DNA from: Artemisia argyi
Taxonomy: Eukaryota; Streptophyta; Magnoliopsida; Asterales; Asteraceae
Assembly (NCBI GenBank): GCA_030686995.1
Contig: JARVZY010002417.1
Location: 24,001 to 88,000 of the forward strand
DNA: 64,000 nt
Reading direction: 5' to 3'
The notes under the pieces are model-generated. The model did not search any database. It saw only the letters and a program-made list of their open reading frames with translations, and was not told the DNA's origin. The translations under genes and the position numbers were made by a program. Of the stretch, positions 1 through 10,837 are shown piece after piece (positions within the stretch are counted from its first letter, which is position 1; each line of letters begins with the position of its first letter).

Positions 1-1670
1 ATCGTGCTCATATACTTTGTGATGAGAAAATCGTGCATGTGCCTTACGGCAAGGAGATTTTAAATATACAAGGAGATCGAAAAGGTTTGAGGAGCCCATC
101 TAGATTAGTGGTCATTTCCTGCACTAAGTTACCGAAGCTACTAAAATAAGGATGTTTCCTTTTCTTAGCTCAAATCTTTGAGAAAGGAGGGAAGGAGAAG
201 AAAGAAAAGTGCATTGGAGATGTGCCTATAGTTCGTGATTTTCTGGATGTATTTCTCGATGATTTACTGGGAATCCCGCCTACTAGACAAGTAGAGTTTC
301 AGATTGAGTTGATACCTGGTGCTGCACCCGTGGCACGGGCACCTTATCGACTTGCACCTACTGAACTGGAAGAGTTGTCGAAACAATTAGCGGAGTTAGC
401 CGAAAAGGGATTCATACAACCAAGTTCTTCACTTTGGGGAGCCCCAGTTCTATTTGTGAAGAAGAAGGATGGATCGTTTCGTATGTGTATTGATTACCGA
501 GAGCTGAACAAGTTAACAGTGAAGAATAGATACCCTTTACCGAGGATCGACGACTTGTTCGATCAGCTTCAAGGATCGAATGTGTATTCGAAGATCGATG
601 TGAGATCGGGGTATCATCAACTTAGGGTTCGCATGGAAGATATTCCAAAAACAGCTTTCAGAACCCGCTACGGGCATTACGAGTTCCAAGTGATGCCGTT
701 TGGGTTGACTAACGCACCGACGGTATTCATGGATCTCATGAATTGGGTATGTAAGCCTTACTTAGACAAGTTTGTGATCGTGTTCATCGACGATATTCTA
801 ATCTACTCGAAGAGTGAGAAAGAGCATGAGGAGCATCTAAGGCTCATCTTAGAATTGCTCAGGAGGGAAAAGCTGTATGCTAAGTTCTCCAAATGTGAAC
901 TTTGGATTCTGACGGTACAATTTTTTGGTCATGTGATTGATAGACAAGGAGTTCATGTAGACCCCGCTAAGATTGAAGCTATTAAAGATAGGGCTGCACC
1001 GACGAACCCAACTGAAGTTCGTCAATTTTTGGGTTTAGCCGGTTACTACCGAAGATTCATTGAGGGATTTTTGAAGATAGCAAAGCCGTTGACCAAATTG
1101 ACTCAAAAGAATGTTAAATACGAATGGGGAGATAAGGAAGATGAAGCGTTTCAATTACTTAAGGAGATGTTGTGTAGTGCTCCTATCTTGGCGTTGCCTG
1201 AAGGTAGCGAAGACTTTGTTGTTTACTGTGACACTTCTCATAAAGGTTTAGGAGCTGTGTTGATGCAACGAGAGAAAGTGATAGCTTATGCTTCCCGACA
1301 GCTCAAGAAGCACGAGAAGAACTACACCACCCATGATTTGGAGTTAGGTGCTGTGGTTTTTGCCTTAAGGATATGGAGACATTATTTGTATGGAACCAAG
1401 TGTGTTGTATTCACTGATAAAAAAAGTCTACAACACATCCTAAATCAGAAAGAGCTCAACATGAGACAGCGACGCTGGATTGAGTTGCTAAGCGATTATG
1501 ATTGTGAAATTCGCTATCATCCTGGTAAAGCAAACGTCGTTGCTGATGCTCTTAGTCGACAGGAGAGAATACCACCATTACGAGTTAGGTCATTAGGAAT
1601 GACTATCGTATCACCGTTACCATCTCAAATATTAGAAGCTCAAACGGAAGAGTTGAAAGCAGAAAGCTGA
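1..1670 (+). pseudogene. pol: Chromovirus pol, part 1: protease linker, reverse transcriptase and RNase H
   Basis: The first 220 bases translate to the linker after the protease and are already interrupted by a stop near 147-149. From 222 an open stretch of 482 codons encodes a Ty3/gypsy reverse transcriptase: the [18 protein letters not shown] block, the [11 protein letters not shown] block and the catalytic FIDD box. RNase H follows with [12 protein letters not shown], the [10 protein letters not shown] helix, FTDKKSL and the final VVADALSR block. The enzyme would copy element RNA into cDNA in virus-like particles. The reading frame ends at TGA 1668-1670, but the integrase resumes in the same frame 21 bases later, so the stop is a nonsense mutation inside one polyprotein. 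The 222 position is a frame-open point, not a real start codon. Confidence 0.93.
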
Positions 1671-1691
1671 CTTGCTGAGAATATATTTGGG

Positions 1692-2609
1692 ATGGCAGAA
1701 AATGATAAGGGATTTGTTAAGCATTCTGATGGAATATTATGTTTTGGAGACCGCAGTTGGCTACCATTGTATAGAGGAATTCGAGAGTTGATTATGCATG
1801 AGTCGCATAAGTCAAGGTACTCTATTCATCCTGGGTCTGATAAGATGTACCAAGATCTGAAGAAGTTATATTGGTGGCCAAACATGAAGGCAGATATAGC
1901 ATTGTACGTTAGCAAGTGCTTGACATGTTCGAAGGTTAAGGCCGAACATCAAAGACCGTCAGGACTATTGACGCAGCCAGAACTTCCGGTTTGGAAGTGG
2001 GAGCGGATTACGATGGACTTTATTACCAAATTACCGAAGACAGCTAGCGGTTGTGACACTATCTGGGTAATTGTGGATCGATTGACTAAGTTTGCTCATT
2101 TCCGGGCGATTAGTGAAGATGATAGTGTAGACAAACTTGCGAGGTTGTATATGAAAGAAATTATTTCTCGTCATGGAGTTCCGATATCGATTATTTCTGA
2201 TCGCGACAGCCGTTTCACGTCAGCTTTGTGGCGATCACTTCAAACCGCTTTGGGGACGAGACTTGATATGAGTACTACATATCATCCCCAAACCGACGGT
2301 CAAAGTGAGAGAACTATTCAGACTTTGGAGGATATGCTTCGTGCATGTATAATAGACTTTGGTAAAGGCTGGGAGAAGTATCTACCTCTTGCGGAATTCT
2401 CCTATAACAATAGCTACCACACAATCCTTAAAGGTGCACCATTCGAAGCTTTATATGGTCCTAAATGCCGTTCGCCGATTGGTTGGGCTGAAGTTAGAGA
2501 TAGCCAACTCACAGGCTCTGAGCTTATATTGGAGACTACTGAGAAAGTGACTCAAATTCGTGATCGGTTACAAGCAGCTAGAGATAGGCAGAAAAGTTAT
2601 GCTGATTAG
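1692..2609 (+). pseudogene. pol: Chromovirus pol, part 2: integrase
   Basis: The 305-codon segment continues the RT/RNase H frame. The N-terminal zinc-binding H-H-C-C signature lies at about residues 36-79 (HESHK, HPGSD, then CLTC). The catalytic triad is visible at about D109 (MDFITKLP), D170 (SDRDSRF) and E206 (DGQSERTIQ), with 35 residues between the last two, as in DDE integrases. It would insert element cDNA into chromatin. The frame is broken by TAG at 2607-2609 just before the GPY/F region (GPFLILERIGPVAYRLQLP, 2722-2778), which follows in the same frame. The catalytic residues are intact, but the polyprotein could not be made without suppression of stops. Confidence 0.93.
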
Positions 2610-3057
2610 AGACATAAACCCCTTGAATTCCAGGTTGGAGACAAAGTGATGCTGAAAGTCTCGCCTTGGAAAGGTGTGATACGTTTCGGGAAACGTGGGA
2701 AACTCAACCCCTGCTACATTGGACCATTTCTCATTCTGGAGAGAATTGGGCCCGTAGCTTATCGGTTGCAGCTACCACTGGAATTGAATAAAATTTCACG
2801 ATGTATTTCATGTGAGTAATTTGAAGAAGTGCCTTTCTGATGAGACACCGGTTATACCGATAAAGGATATTCGTGTTGATGGGAATTTGAACTTTGTGGA
2901 AGAGCCTATTGAGATTTTGGATCGAGAGATTAAGCGACTCAAGTGCAGTCGTATTCCACTCATCAAAGTTCGTTGCAATTCCCGTCATGGACCGGAATTT
3001 ACGTGGGAACGTGAGGATGAGTTTCGAAAGAGATATCCAAAGCTTTTCACTTCGTAG
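2610..3057 (+). pseudogene. pol: Chromovirus pol, part 3: GPY/F module and chromodomain
   Basis: After the TAG the integrase C-terminal module continues in the original frame to about 2790. A one-base shift near 2790-2800 then moves the homology to another frame, where 2800-3057 encodes a chromodomain-like tail: FHVSNLKKC, the IRVDGNLNFVEEPIEILD block, and FTWEREDEFRKRYPKLF before TAG at 3055-3057. In chromoviruses this domain targets integration to particular chromatin. The segment ends 52 bases before the 3' LTR, the expected position. Signs of decay are the stop and the frameshift. Confidence 0.88.
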
Positions 3058-3100
3058 ATGGATTGTTTCGAGAGAAACCCGGGACGGGTTTCTTCTGAGG

Positions 3101-3109
3101 CTGGGAGGA
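3101..3109 (+). other. Polypurine tract of element C
   Basis: A short purine-rich run (CTGGGAGGA) directly abuts the first bases of the 3' LTR (TGTGACAACTGG), where plus-strand DNA priming would occur. Confidence 0.65.
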
Positions 3110-3518
3110 TGTGACAACTGGCAAATTAGGGAACTATTTAAAAACCCGCATTACTTTAAATTTAACGATTTTTGAATATTTGAAAGTTATTCGTGAGGAA
3201 TTTGTAAACGTTGAACCGTGATTTTGAATTTCATGGTATTTATGGAATTTGATTTTTGAATTATTGTTTTGGTTTGGAATATTTGTGGTGATTTATTTTG
3301 AGATATCTATTAGGCACTACGTTGACTCCGGCACTAGGATAACCTAACAAAATTTTAAATATTGTGAATGATTGGTTCGGTTTATATTTTTTTGGAACGT
3401 ATTGTGGTATTTCATAATTTTGAGAATGAGCTCGGTTCGAGAGAGTTGGTATATTTTAAATAAGTTTTGGGTTTTGGTCTGTGTCTTCTACACCTAGTTA
3501 CCTCACCCACACTACCGA

Positions 3519-3554
<36 letters not shown>
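3519..3554. repeat. (ATT)n microsatellite in the C LTR
   Basis: About 12 uninterrupted ATT units, inside the LTR. Confidence 0.95.
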
Positions 3555-5288
3555 CATTTTTCTTTTTCTTTTTGAGGGTAATACAAAAATCGTCCTTGTG
3601 GTCTTTTCCCTGGCACAAAAACACGACACAAATACAAACACAAACAACACCACTCATATTACTCTCCCTCTCTCTCTCTAAATCTCATCATCTCCCTCTC
3701 ACTAATACCCTAGTCGCCGCCCCCATAATCCGGCCACCACAGTCACACCGCCGCTCCACCATCAACACCACCACCACCAATCGACTCCCCTTTTCTTCCT
3801 CTACAAGATCCACTCAAACACGCGCCCTAAATATCACTTTTTCACCTCGTTTAATCATAAAAACCGCCACCATCTTTCTTATTTTCAAAGTTTATCGCGT
3901 CTTGGTTTTAGAAATCGAATGTGAGACGAGTTTTTAACTCGTATTTTGGTGGAAAACGCGACCAAGGGTCACGAATTTATTGTTTCTTTCGGGTTTATGG
4001 TTAAAAACATAAGAACTCAATTAGGTTTTTGATAAAATGGATTAAATGTGAGGTTTGGTATCCGTGGGAGTCGACTTTCATGCGTTTGGTGCTCGGATTT
4101 GATAGCTTGGATGTGTTTGGTTTCGTTTTGTGGCTCGATGGAGCTTAGCCGAGACCTTGTAGTCTCGGTATTGTGGATTATGGCTCGTTTGGGAGCTCAA
4201 CGTGACCCCTTGGTCCGTTGGTTTGATTTTTGACTCGATTAGGAATCGATTTGATGCTTGTTGTGGATATTTGTTGTTGTCGCGAACCACGGGGTCCGGT
4301 TGGCAGATTTGTGTAGGCTCGAGTGAGCTTAAGCCGAGCCCAAATTAGTCTTGGATTCGAGTCCTTGTGACTCATGGTCTTGCCGAGACCTAAATGGGTC
4401 TCCCAGCTCGGGTTTTGGCTTGGTAAACTAACCCGGATTACATGTAATGTGGTGATTTTCCTTGTTGTGTTCATATTGTTATTATTTTTGTTGTTGTGAT
4501 ATTTGGTTTTCGGCCGATGTACTTGGTTGGGTCGAGACCTTTGGAGTCTCGAAAATGGACTTATTTTGATGATTGAGGAGTTGTTGTCGAATGGTAATTG
4601 GAACCGGTTTGGAGACGGTGAATTAGATTGATGGAGATAGGTTAGTCGGGTGCCGTAGTCGGACCCTATTGTTGTAGCATGTGATATGGGAATTGTTGGA
4701 CGGAGATGGATTACTTGGTTGAGATTGGTTATCATTATTACTTGGACTTTAGTTGTGCGTGTCGAAGTCACGTTGACTCTGTAGTCAACGGTTGATTTTG
4801 ACAAAACGCCGTGACATTTGGACTTGGACAATGAGCCGAGGGTGATGACTCGGACATGTGACCATCTTATATAACTCGATATAAATTATAATCAAAATTA
4901 ATAATAAACACTCCTAATAATATTATTAATAATATAAACGTTTATATAAATATATAAACGTGAAAACGTGTATATATTTATACAAGTGCGTATATTAATA
5001 ATAAAACGATCACGAGTATATTATAATAATGCAATGATATATATTATACTATAAAAGTAGTGTAATAAATGTCGGGAACGTGATTATGATTAAACGATTA
5101 TAAATACCGACATAATTAACGTTAAATAATTATATTAAATGAAATACTTTTTGGAAAATAAAACGAGGAAATTTTCGAGTTATACGGGATTGTGGTCACT
5201 TGAGTCCAAGTGGGCCATATTATTTATTTTATGACTTTTGTGCTTGTCACGGATATGTGACGTTAATATGTCCATTTTCTATAACTAC

Positions 5289-5293
5289 GTAAC
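5289..5293. repeat. Target site duplication of A, left copy (GTAAC)
   Basis: GTAAC immediately before LTR start TGACAACG; matches 25816-25820 exactly. Confidence 0.9.
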
Positions 5294-6990
5294 TGACAAC
5301 GCTCAAAATTAACATATTTTTAGTCACGTTATTGTTTGATTTATGAGTGGAAATTGGTCATATTTGTATATAATTGTTACTTAATCGTGGAAAAGTATTT
5401 ATACATGCAAATATAGCCAAAAGCAGGTAAAAATGATTAAAAGATGAAGAAATGAAGTGGGCATGCATTTTTGGAGAGTTTCAAGAGGATCAAGGAAGAA
5501 AGAAACGTTGCATGGACAAAAGGATTTGATAAAGACAAGTTTACTACACGAAATTATCAAGTTCTAATGGACAAAGTCATGCCACGAGGAAAAATATTGC
5601 ATGCAACGTAAAACGACGAAGAAAATACATAGAAACATGTTCAGACTAAATCCAACCGATCGGTTGCAACCCGCAACCGGATCGGCTGGAAACGTGCCAA
5701 GATTGACCATCCGATTGGATGGCGAGAAGCCGATCGGATGGGGATAACTGAAGTTACAAGTTTTGCATTTATTGGAGAATTTACTCCCCATAATCATGTG
5801 AGGCTGATCATTTCTGCTTATTTGCTGATGATGGACATTTTTACTTGAAGGATAAGTGTCATTAAGCTATATAATGAGCACTTAGGGCCTAGAGTTACTT
5901 GTACCACCATTATCTAACTTAGTATTACACCAAATCTTGTTAGTTTATCTTATATTGCCTGAAAGTTTACTAAGTGTTGTAACAACGTCTAGAACGTGTT
6001 GAGTTAGAGTCTCAGCATTGGTTCGAGTGTGGAGTTGTTTACTTACGTTAGTGAGCAACTGGAGGAGTGTGGTTGCTATAGTTCCACAAGTTTACTCATT
6101 GTAATTCTCAAGACTAGGTACACCTTGATACTTATAATGAACAATTGTTACTTTAAGTTTTATGAAAGTTTTCTTATTTACTTGTGTTTTAATATGATTG
6201 CTATGGAGTAATTTGTGATATATTTGTGTATATGATGTGATTGGTTAATGGAGTATTATTTTATGAAAAAGGTGATGCATGAAAACATATCTATTTTATG
6301 AGGTTGTTGATATAACATCTTTTCTTGCTTAATTTGTCGGTAAAAACAATTTCTTGAAAAATAGGTCCGAAAGGATTTTCAACTTGTTTTTATTCCAAAA
6401 TATTAATGCACCAAATTAGTATAGAATAGGATGCTTGACAACCATCTTATTTACTTATTAAAATAGATTTGAGACGATTTGATCACGAAAAAGGACCGAA
6501 AGGATTCGTAGGAATTCATAAGAAAAGAATTGATTTTCTAAACAACCATGTGTTTATAGGATTGTCATACTAATTTGATATGTCCGAAAGGAGTCATTTA
6601 AGTGAGAGAATTCTTAGTAGTAGTGAAAACATGACATACATCATAGATTGTATAACTACTCATTTTTAGTTGCGCATCATAACAAGTTTACACCAAACTT
6701 CGTACTCAAATTGTTACGATACTCCCAATTACCAATCAAGGAATTATACACAAGTATATGTTTAGTTTTTATTGAGTTTCTTTTAAATTAAGATTTTACA
6801 TAAATTTGGATTGACAACCTTTATTTAACAAACGTTTTTCTTATTACTAAAACCACCAAATCCCTTGGGACGATCTCGACTTACCCACCTTTATTACACC
6901 GGACGAGTATACTTGCTCGTATGTGCTAGATAATAATCGGATAATTCGTGTTTATAAATTTTAAAACTTGTACTAATAAAACGCACATCA
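5294..6990 (+). repeat. 5' LTR of element A
   Basis: Runs from TGACAACGCTC to CGCACATCA, 1697 bp. The homologue at 24107-25815 starts TGATAACGCTC and has an extra 11-bp direct duplication near its start. A cluster of CCGATCGG-type palindromes lies at 5652-5746. The small frames in the LTR are shared by both copies but show no family resemblance and are not taken as genes. Confidence 0.95.
5652..5746. repeat. Palindromic-word cluster of A in the 5' LTR
   Basis: Four degenerate copies of the CCAACCGATCGGTTGG word with a GTGCCAA spacer in the middle. The same arrangement recurs at 7461-7560, 10621-10735 and in the 3' LTR. Confidence 0.8.
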
Positions 6991-6996
6991 AGTTTC

Positions 6997-7014
6997 TGGT
7001 GCCGCTGCCGGGGA
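6997..7014 (+). other. Primer binding site of A (tRNA-Asp type)
   Basis: TGGTGCCGCTGCCGGGGA, six bases after the LTR end, is complementary with a few mismatches to the 3' end of plant tRNA-Asp as I recall it. This class of primer site is characteristic of Athila/Tat elements. Confidence 0.75.
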
Positions 7015-7119
7015 TTTGATTAATTTTCTTAGTTTTTAGTAATAAAATTGTTTGTAATTTGTGAAATTTTTTAAAGTTTTTAGAGTAAAAAAGTAAAAAA
7101 AAAAAAAGGTTGGTTTTGA

Positions 7120-7166
7120 CCAACCGAATCGGATGGATAACCATCTGATCGGTTGGTGGTCTCGGT
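7120..7166. repeat. Palindromic-word cluster of A, leader copy 1
   Basis: Two degenerate words (CCAACCGAATCGGATGG and CATCTGATCGGTTGG) followed by CTCGGTAAATTTT, a tail also found after the clusters at 7461-7560 and 10621-10735. Confidence 0.75.
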
Positions 7167-7460
7167 AAATTTTATAAGATTCTGTTTTTAGTAATTAATT
7201 TTCATTTTTTCTGTTTTTAGTTAATTAGTTTTAATAATTATATAATTAATGTTAGTTTTTAATAGTTTTAAGTTGCAATTATTAGTCATTTTAATGTTTT
7301 AGAAGTTTTAATTTTAATTAATGATTTAGTAATTTTTAAAGACACCTTAGTTAATGCTTTCATTGTTTTTAATTTCATAATTAAAGTTTTATTAAATATT
7401 AGTTTTATAAAAAAATAAAAAATAAATAAATAAATAAATAATAATTTAGTGTAAAAAACT

Positions 7461-7560
7461 CCAACCGATCCGGTTGCAGGTTCCAACCGATCGGTTGGAG
7501 GAGGTCATTGGTGCCAAACGATTTGGATGTGTTACAAACCGATCGGTTGGGCGTCTCGGT
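7461..7560. repeat. Palindromic-word cluster of A, leader copy 2
   Basis: Contains the perfect 16-bp palindrome CCAACCGATCGGTTGG at 7483-7498, three related words, the spacer GTGCCAA and the tail CTCGGTAAAATTTT. It lies in the untranslated leader about 170 bases before the gag-like ATG. Confidence 0.85.
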
Positions 7561-7731
7561 AAAATTTTAGACATTTTTAATTTTTAGTTTATTTTCAATT
7601 CTTAGTGTTTTATTTAATTAATTTACTTGTTCTTATTTCATATTAAGAGTTATTTGATTATAACTAACCCTCATGCTAATGATTTGTTTTTTTTTATGGT
7701 TATGTTATAGTTAGTAAGTGCTTAAGTTGAA

Positions 7732-9564
7732 ATGGAGAGTTTGAGTCAGATTTCTGCGTATTTGAAAGACTTAGAAGATATGTTCAAGGATTTCGGTGAT
7801 TCCTTGGAAAAGTTGGAGAGTATGTTGGAAAAAGCCAAGTTGGATTTAGAAGGAGAAGAAGTTGTTGGTGACAATGTTTCTTATTTGCCACATGAAATGT
7901 GTTACCCAAAGAAGGAGAAGGAGAGAAAAGTTGTTGTTTTCACTAGAGCACCACCTAAGAAATATGATGCTCCACACATGAGGTATTCTACACCTTGTGC
8001 GGTGGAAGGAGTTAAAGCGTGGGATACGGAATTGAATATGGAATATGGAGACAATTACATTTCGGAAGAAATGCTTGACAAACTTGGTTTTGTTAGGCTT
8101 GATTATGGAAGTTATGGTAAGAAGGAAGTGAAAGGAGTTAGAGTGAATATTCATGGTCACATCTTTAAAGTTGATTTTGTTGTTTTGGAGTATACTAATG
8201 AAGATGAACCGGAAGTGATTTTTGGTAGAGATTTTTTAGTGAGTACCAAGTGTAGTTTGGATTTTGCACTTGGGGAGTTAAGAATTAACATAAGTGATTT
8301 GGAAGAAGGGAAGAGTGTGAATGATATGCTTGTTGATGTTTGTGAAGAAATGGAAATGATACAGGAAGGAAGGGATGCAGTTTGTAAGATGGGTAAAGCT
8401 AACCAAAACAAAACACCATTGAACAAATTAACCCAACCCTCCACCCAAAAAGAAAACAAATCATCATCATCATCATCATCCAAAACACCACCTAATTCAC
8501 CAAAAAGTACCAAACCTTTAACCAAAGAGCAAAAATAAGCTATTTTGAAAAATCTTGAAGCAAAAATTAGTGAATTGATGGAAAACAAACCAGTCATTGA
8601 GGTGTTGAGGAATTATATGGAGTATAGGAAGAAGTTAGATGGAGTTATGTTGGCAAAGTCTAAGTTGGAGGATAATAGTTTTGATGAAGTAGAGGAGAGA
8701 AGGATAATTGAGAATGGGCTCCCAAAGAAAATGAATGATCCCGGAAATTTTGTTTTACCAGTTAAAATTAATGGGATAACTCCTTTATATGCATTAGCCG
8801 ATACGGGTTCTAGTGTGAGTATTATACCTTATCCATTGTATCATAAGTTAGGATTAAGAGACCCTACACCTAACAATTCTAAACTCACTATGGCGGATAA
8901 CTCTAAGGCAAAAGCAATGGGAGAAGTAAGAAATGTGAGAGTTCAAATTGGTTATCAAGCATTCTTGGTGGATTTTCTTGTGTTGGATGTTGCGGTTGAT
9001 AAGGAACTACCTTTGTTGTTAGGTAGACCATTTTTAAGAACTTGTGGAGCTATAATAGATATGGGAAGAGGTACCATGACAATTGATGATGGAGTTCTTA
9101 AGAATACTTACTATCCAAAGCCTAGAGGGGGTAGTAATGGAGATGATAATGATGAGGACCAAGAGGAGGATTACCTTGGTTGCTTTGAAGTAGGAAGGGA
9201 TGAAGATGGTAGACCTAAGTTTGGTCCATGCACACCTAGTTTCTTTGATATTGAAGATGAAATGGAAAGAGCTCTAGCAATGGAGGCTTTCTTTAATCCG
9301 TTTAAAAATATATTTGTGTTTAACAAGTTGATAGATTTTCTTGGATCTTTACCGGTCCAATTGAAGAACTTGGAATGGGGTTCCGAAGGTCATAGCATTT
9401 ACAAAAGAGAAGAAGGAGATGGTGATTGGCATTGCAAATTTGATATCACATGTCCTAGCGGAAGGAACTTTGCACGAACTTTTAAAACTCAAAAGACTAC
9501 TAGGAAGTTGGCAAACAAGTATCGTGAAAAAGACATTCTTAGGAATGAATATTTCTATGGATGA
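7732..9564 (+). pseudogene. Element A gag/protease-like ORF with two retropepsin-like domains and one in-frame stop
   Basis: ATG at 7732 opens a frame read through to 9564 with a single TAA at 8536-8538; the downstream part stays in the same frame. The N-terminus (residues 1-40) looks coiled-coil. Residues about 90-190 resemble a retropepsin-like fold (YGDNYIS, VDFVVLE, FGRDFL), but a DTG active site is not evident. A Ser/Pro/Lys-rich linker with a serine run from TCATCA repeats follows. After the stop, a second retropepsin-like domain has a standard active site ADTGSSVSIIP and the LLGRPFLRTCGAIIDMG block. The last 130 residues are acidic and unrecognised. Proteases of this class cleave element polyproteins as dimers. 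No CCHC knuckle is seen. Confidence 0.8.
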
Positions 9565-10837
9565 AGAAGAATGATCACAAGAATAAAGCACATCTTGTAC
9601 TAGTTTGTTTGTTTCATACTTTTATTTTTCATGCATTTTATTTCATGTTTTTAAGTTTTATGCATTTCATGTTTGAATGAGACTATTTATTTAGCTATCT
9701 ATCTATTTATTTATCTATTTATCTTTTTATTTAGTTTAAGTTTTTAGTTTTTAGAAGTTAAGTTATGTTTTAGTTTTAAGTTTAGAAGTAGAAGTAGATG
9801 ACCAAAATTTTTGGTAGATAAAGTGTGTTGGAATACATACAAGATTATAAGTTTTAGAAAAGAAAAAGCTACTAGCACTTGTGTCAAGTTTAGTAGTGGA
9901 GAAAAAACTTTGAAAAATCAATTTCATACCAAACTGAACGGATGGATTCACAACTGATCGGATGGAGTTGAATATATAAACCAAAATTTTCAAAAACTTA
10001 AGAAAAACACATACACACAATCCACCAAAAATTGGGGTTAAAAATTCGACCATAAGAAGTTGTTAGAAGGTTGCAGGAGTGATAATTAATCATCAATGGC
10101 ATCAAGTCAAGTAAGTTATATCATTAATTTTGTTCAATTAAGTTTTAATTCGGATGATTGAAATTAGGTCACGAATTGGGTATTTTTGAATTAGTTCGAA
10201 TTGAGATGTAATATTTTGGGGATAAGTGATTAGATGATAGGAGAAGGCATTGCAAAAAGAATTAGATCAATTGGTTAAGTTTTAAGTAAGAATTCATTGA
10301 TTAAATTTTTGGATTGAATTAGGTATAATCTTTGGAGCTAGTTTATTTGCAATTGATGAATCCCAGAAGTTATATGATTGATAATTAGTGATGTTAGGTT
10401 ATTGCATTGTTGATTAGAGCACTAATTGGAAGATTTTAGTAGATGATATTCTTGGTTTTTATAGAATCATTAGGTTGATGATTGGAAATGTTAAGAATCA
10501 TTGTTAGGAGAGTTTGAATGTTAGAAGTACTCAAGAATGGGAGATTACAAGTTAGAAAGAAGTTCAGATTGATTGGGAAACATTTAGGATGGATTGAGGA
10601 TGAATGTAGTTTGCAGAAAACTCCAACCGAATCGGTTGCGAGTTGCAGCCGATCGGTTGGGAGTGTGCCAAAGTTGCATCCGATTCGGTTGGACCTCAAA
10701 CCGATCGGTTGGATGCCTCGGAAAAATTTTTGACAATTTTTGAAAATGTGTTTTCTAGTTTCTAAATTGATTGGTATTAGTTCTTATACTTATATACTAA
10801 CATAATTTGATATTTCTTTTCGGGAAATGTTGCAAGA
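9565..10837 (+). other. Element A untranslated spacer
   Basis: AT-rich noncoding DNA between the protease-like and ORF1-like frames. It holds palindromic words at 9931-9966 and a full four-word cluster at 10621-10735. ATGGCATCAAGTCAAGTAAGT at 10096 ends in a donor-like GTAAGT and an acceptor-like TGCAAG lies just before 10837, so the next frame might be a second exon; the phase I computed does not join cleanly, so this is only a suggestion. Confidence 0.6.
10621..10735. repeat. Palindromic-word cluster of A, internal copy
   Basis: Words CCAACCGAATCGGTTG, GCCGATCGGTTGG, CATCCGATTCGGTTGG and AACCGATCGGTTGG with spacer GTGCCAA between the second and third, then CTCGGAAAAATTTT. Same module order as 7461-7560. 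Confidence 0.85.

Larger units (their letters stand above)
3110..5293 (+). repeat. 3' LTR of element C, left part
   Basis: Starts TGTGACAACTGG right after the purine tract. It contains an (ATT)n microsatellite (3519-3554), a pyrimidine-rich CTCTCTCT leader near 3665-3720 and several GAGAC/GTCTCGG repeats between 4150 and 4560. All open frames seen in it are incidental. The last five bases, GTAAC (5289-5293), are one copy of the target duplication made by element A; the LTR continues at 25821. Confidence 0.88.

Noticed and set aside
3467..4831. Frames of 156 and 217 codons in the C LTR
   Set aside because: They lie wholly in LTR sequence, have low-complexity composition and resemble no family.
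10096..10837. Spliced first exon (MASSQ) for the A ORF1
   Set aside because: Donor and acceptor look fair but the reading phase I worked out does not join to the ORF1 frame.
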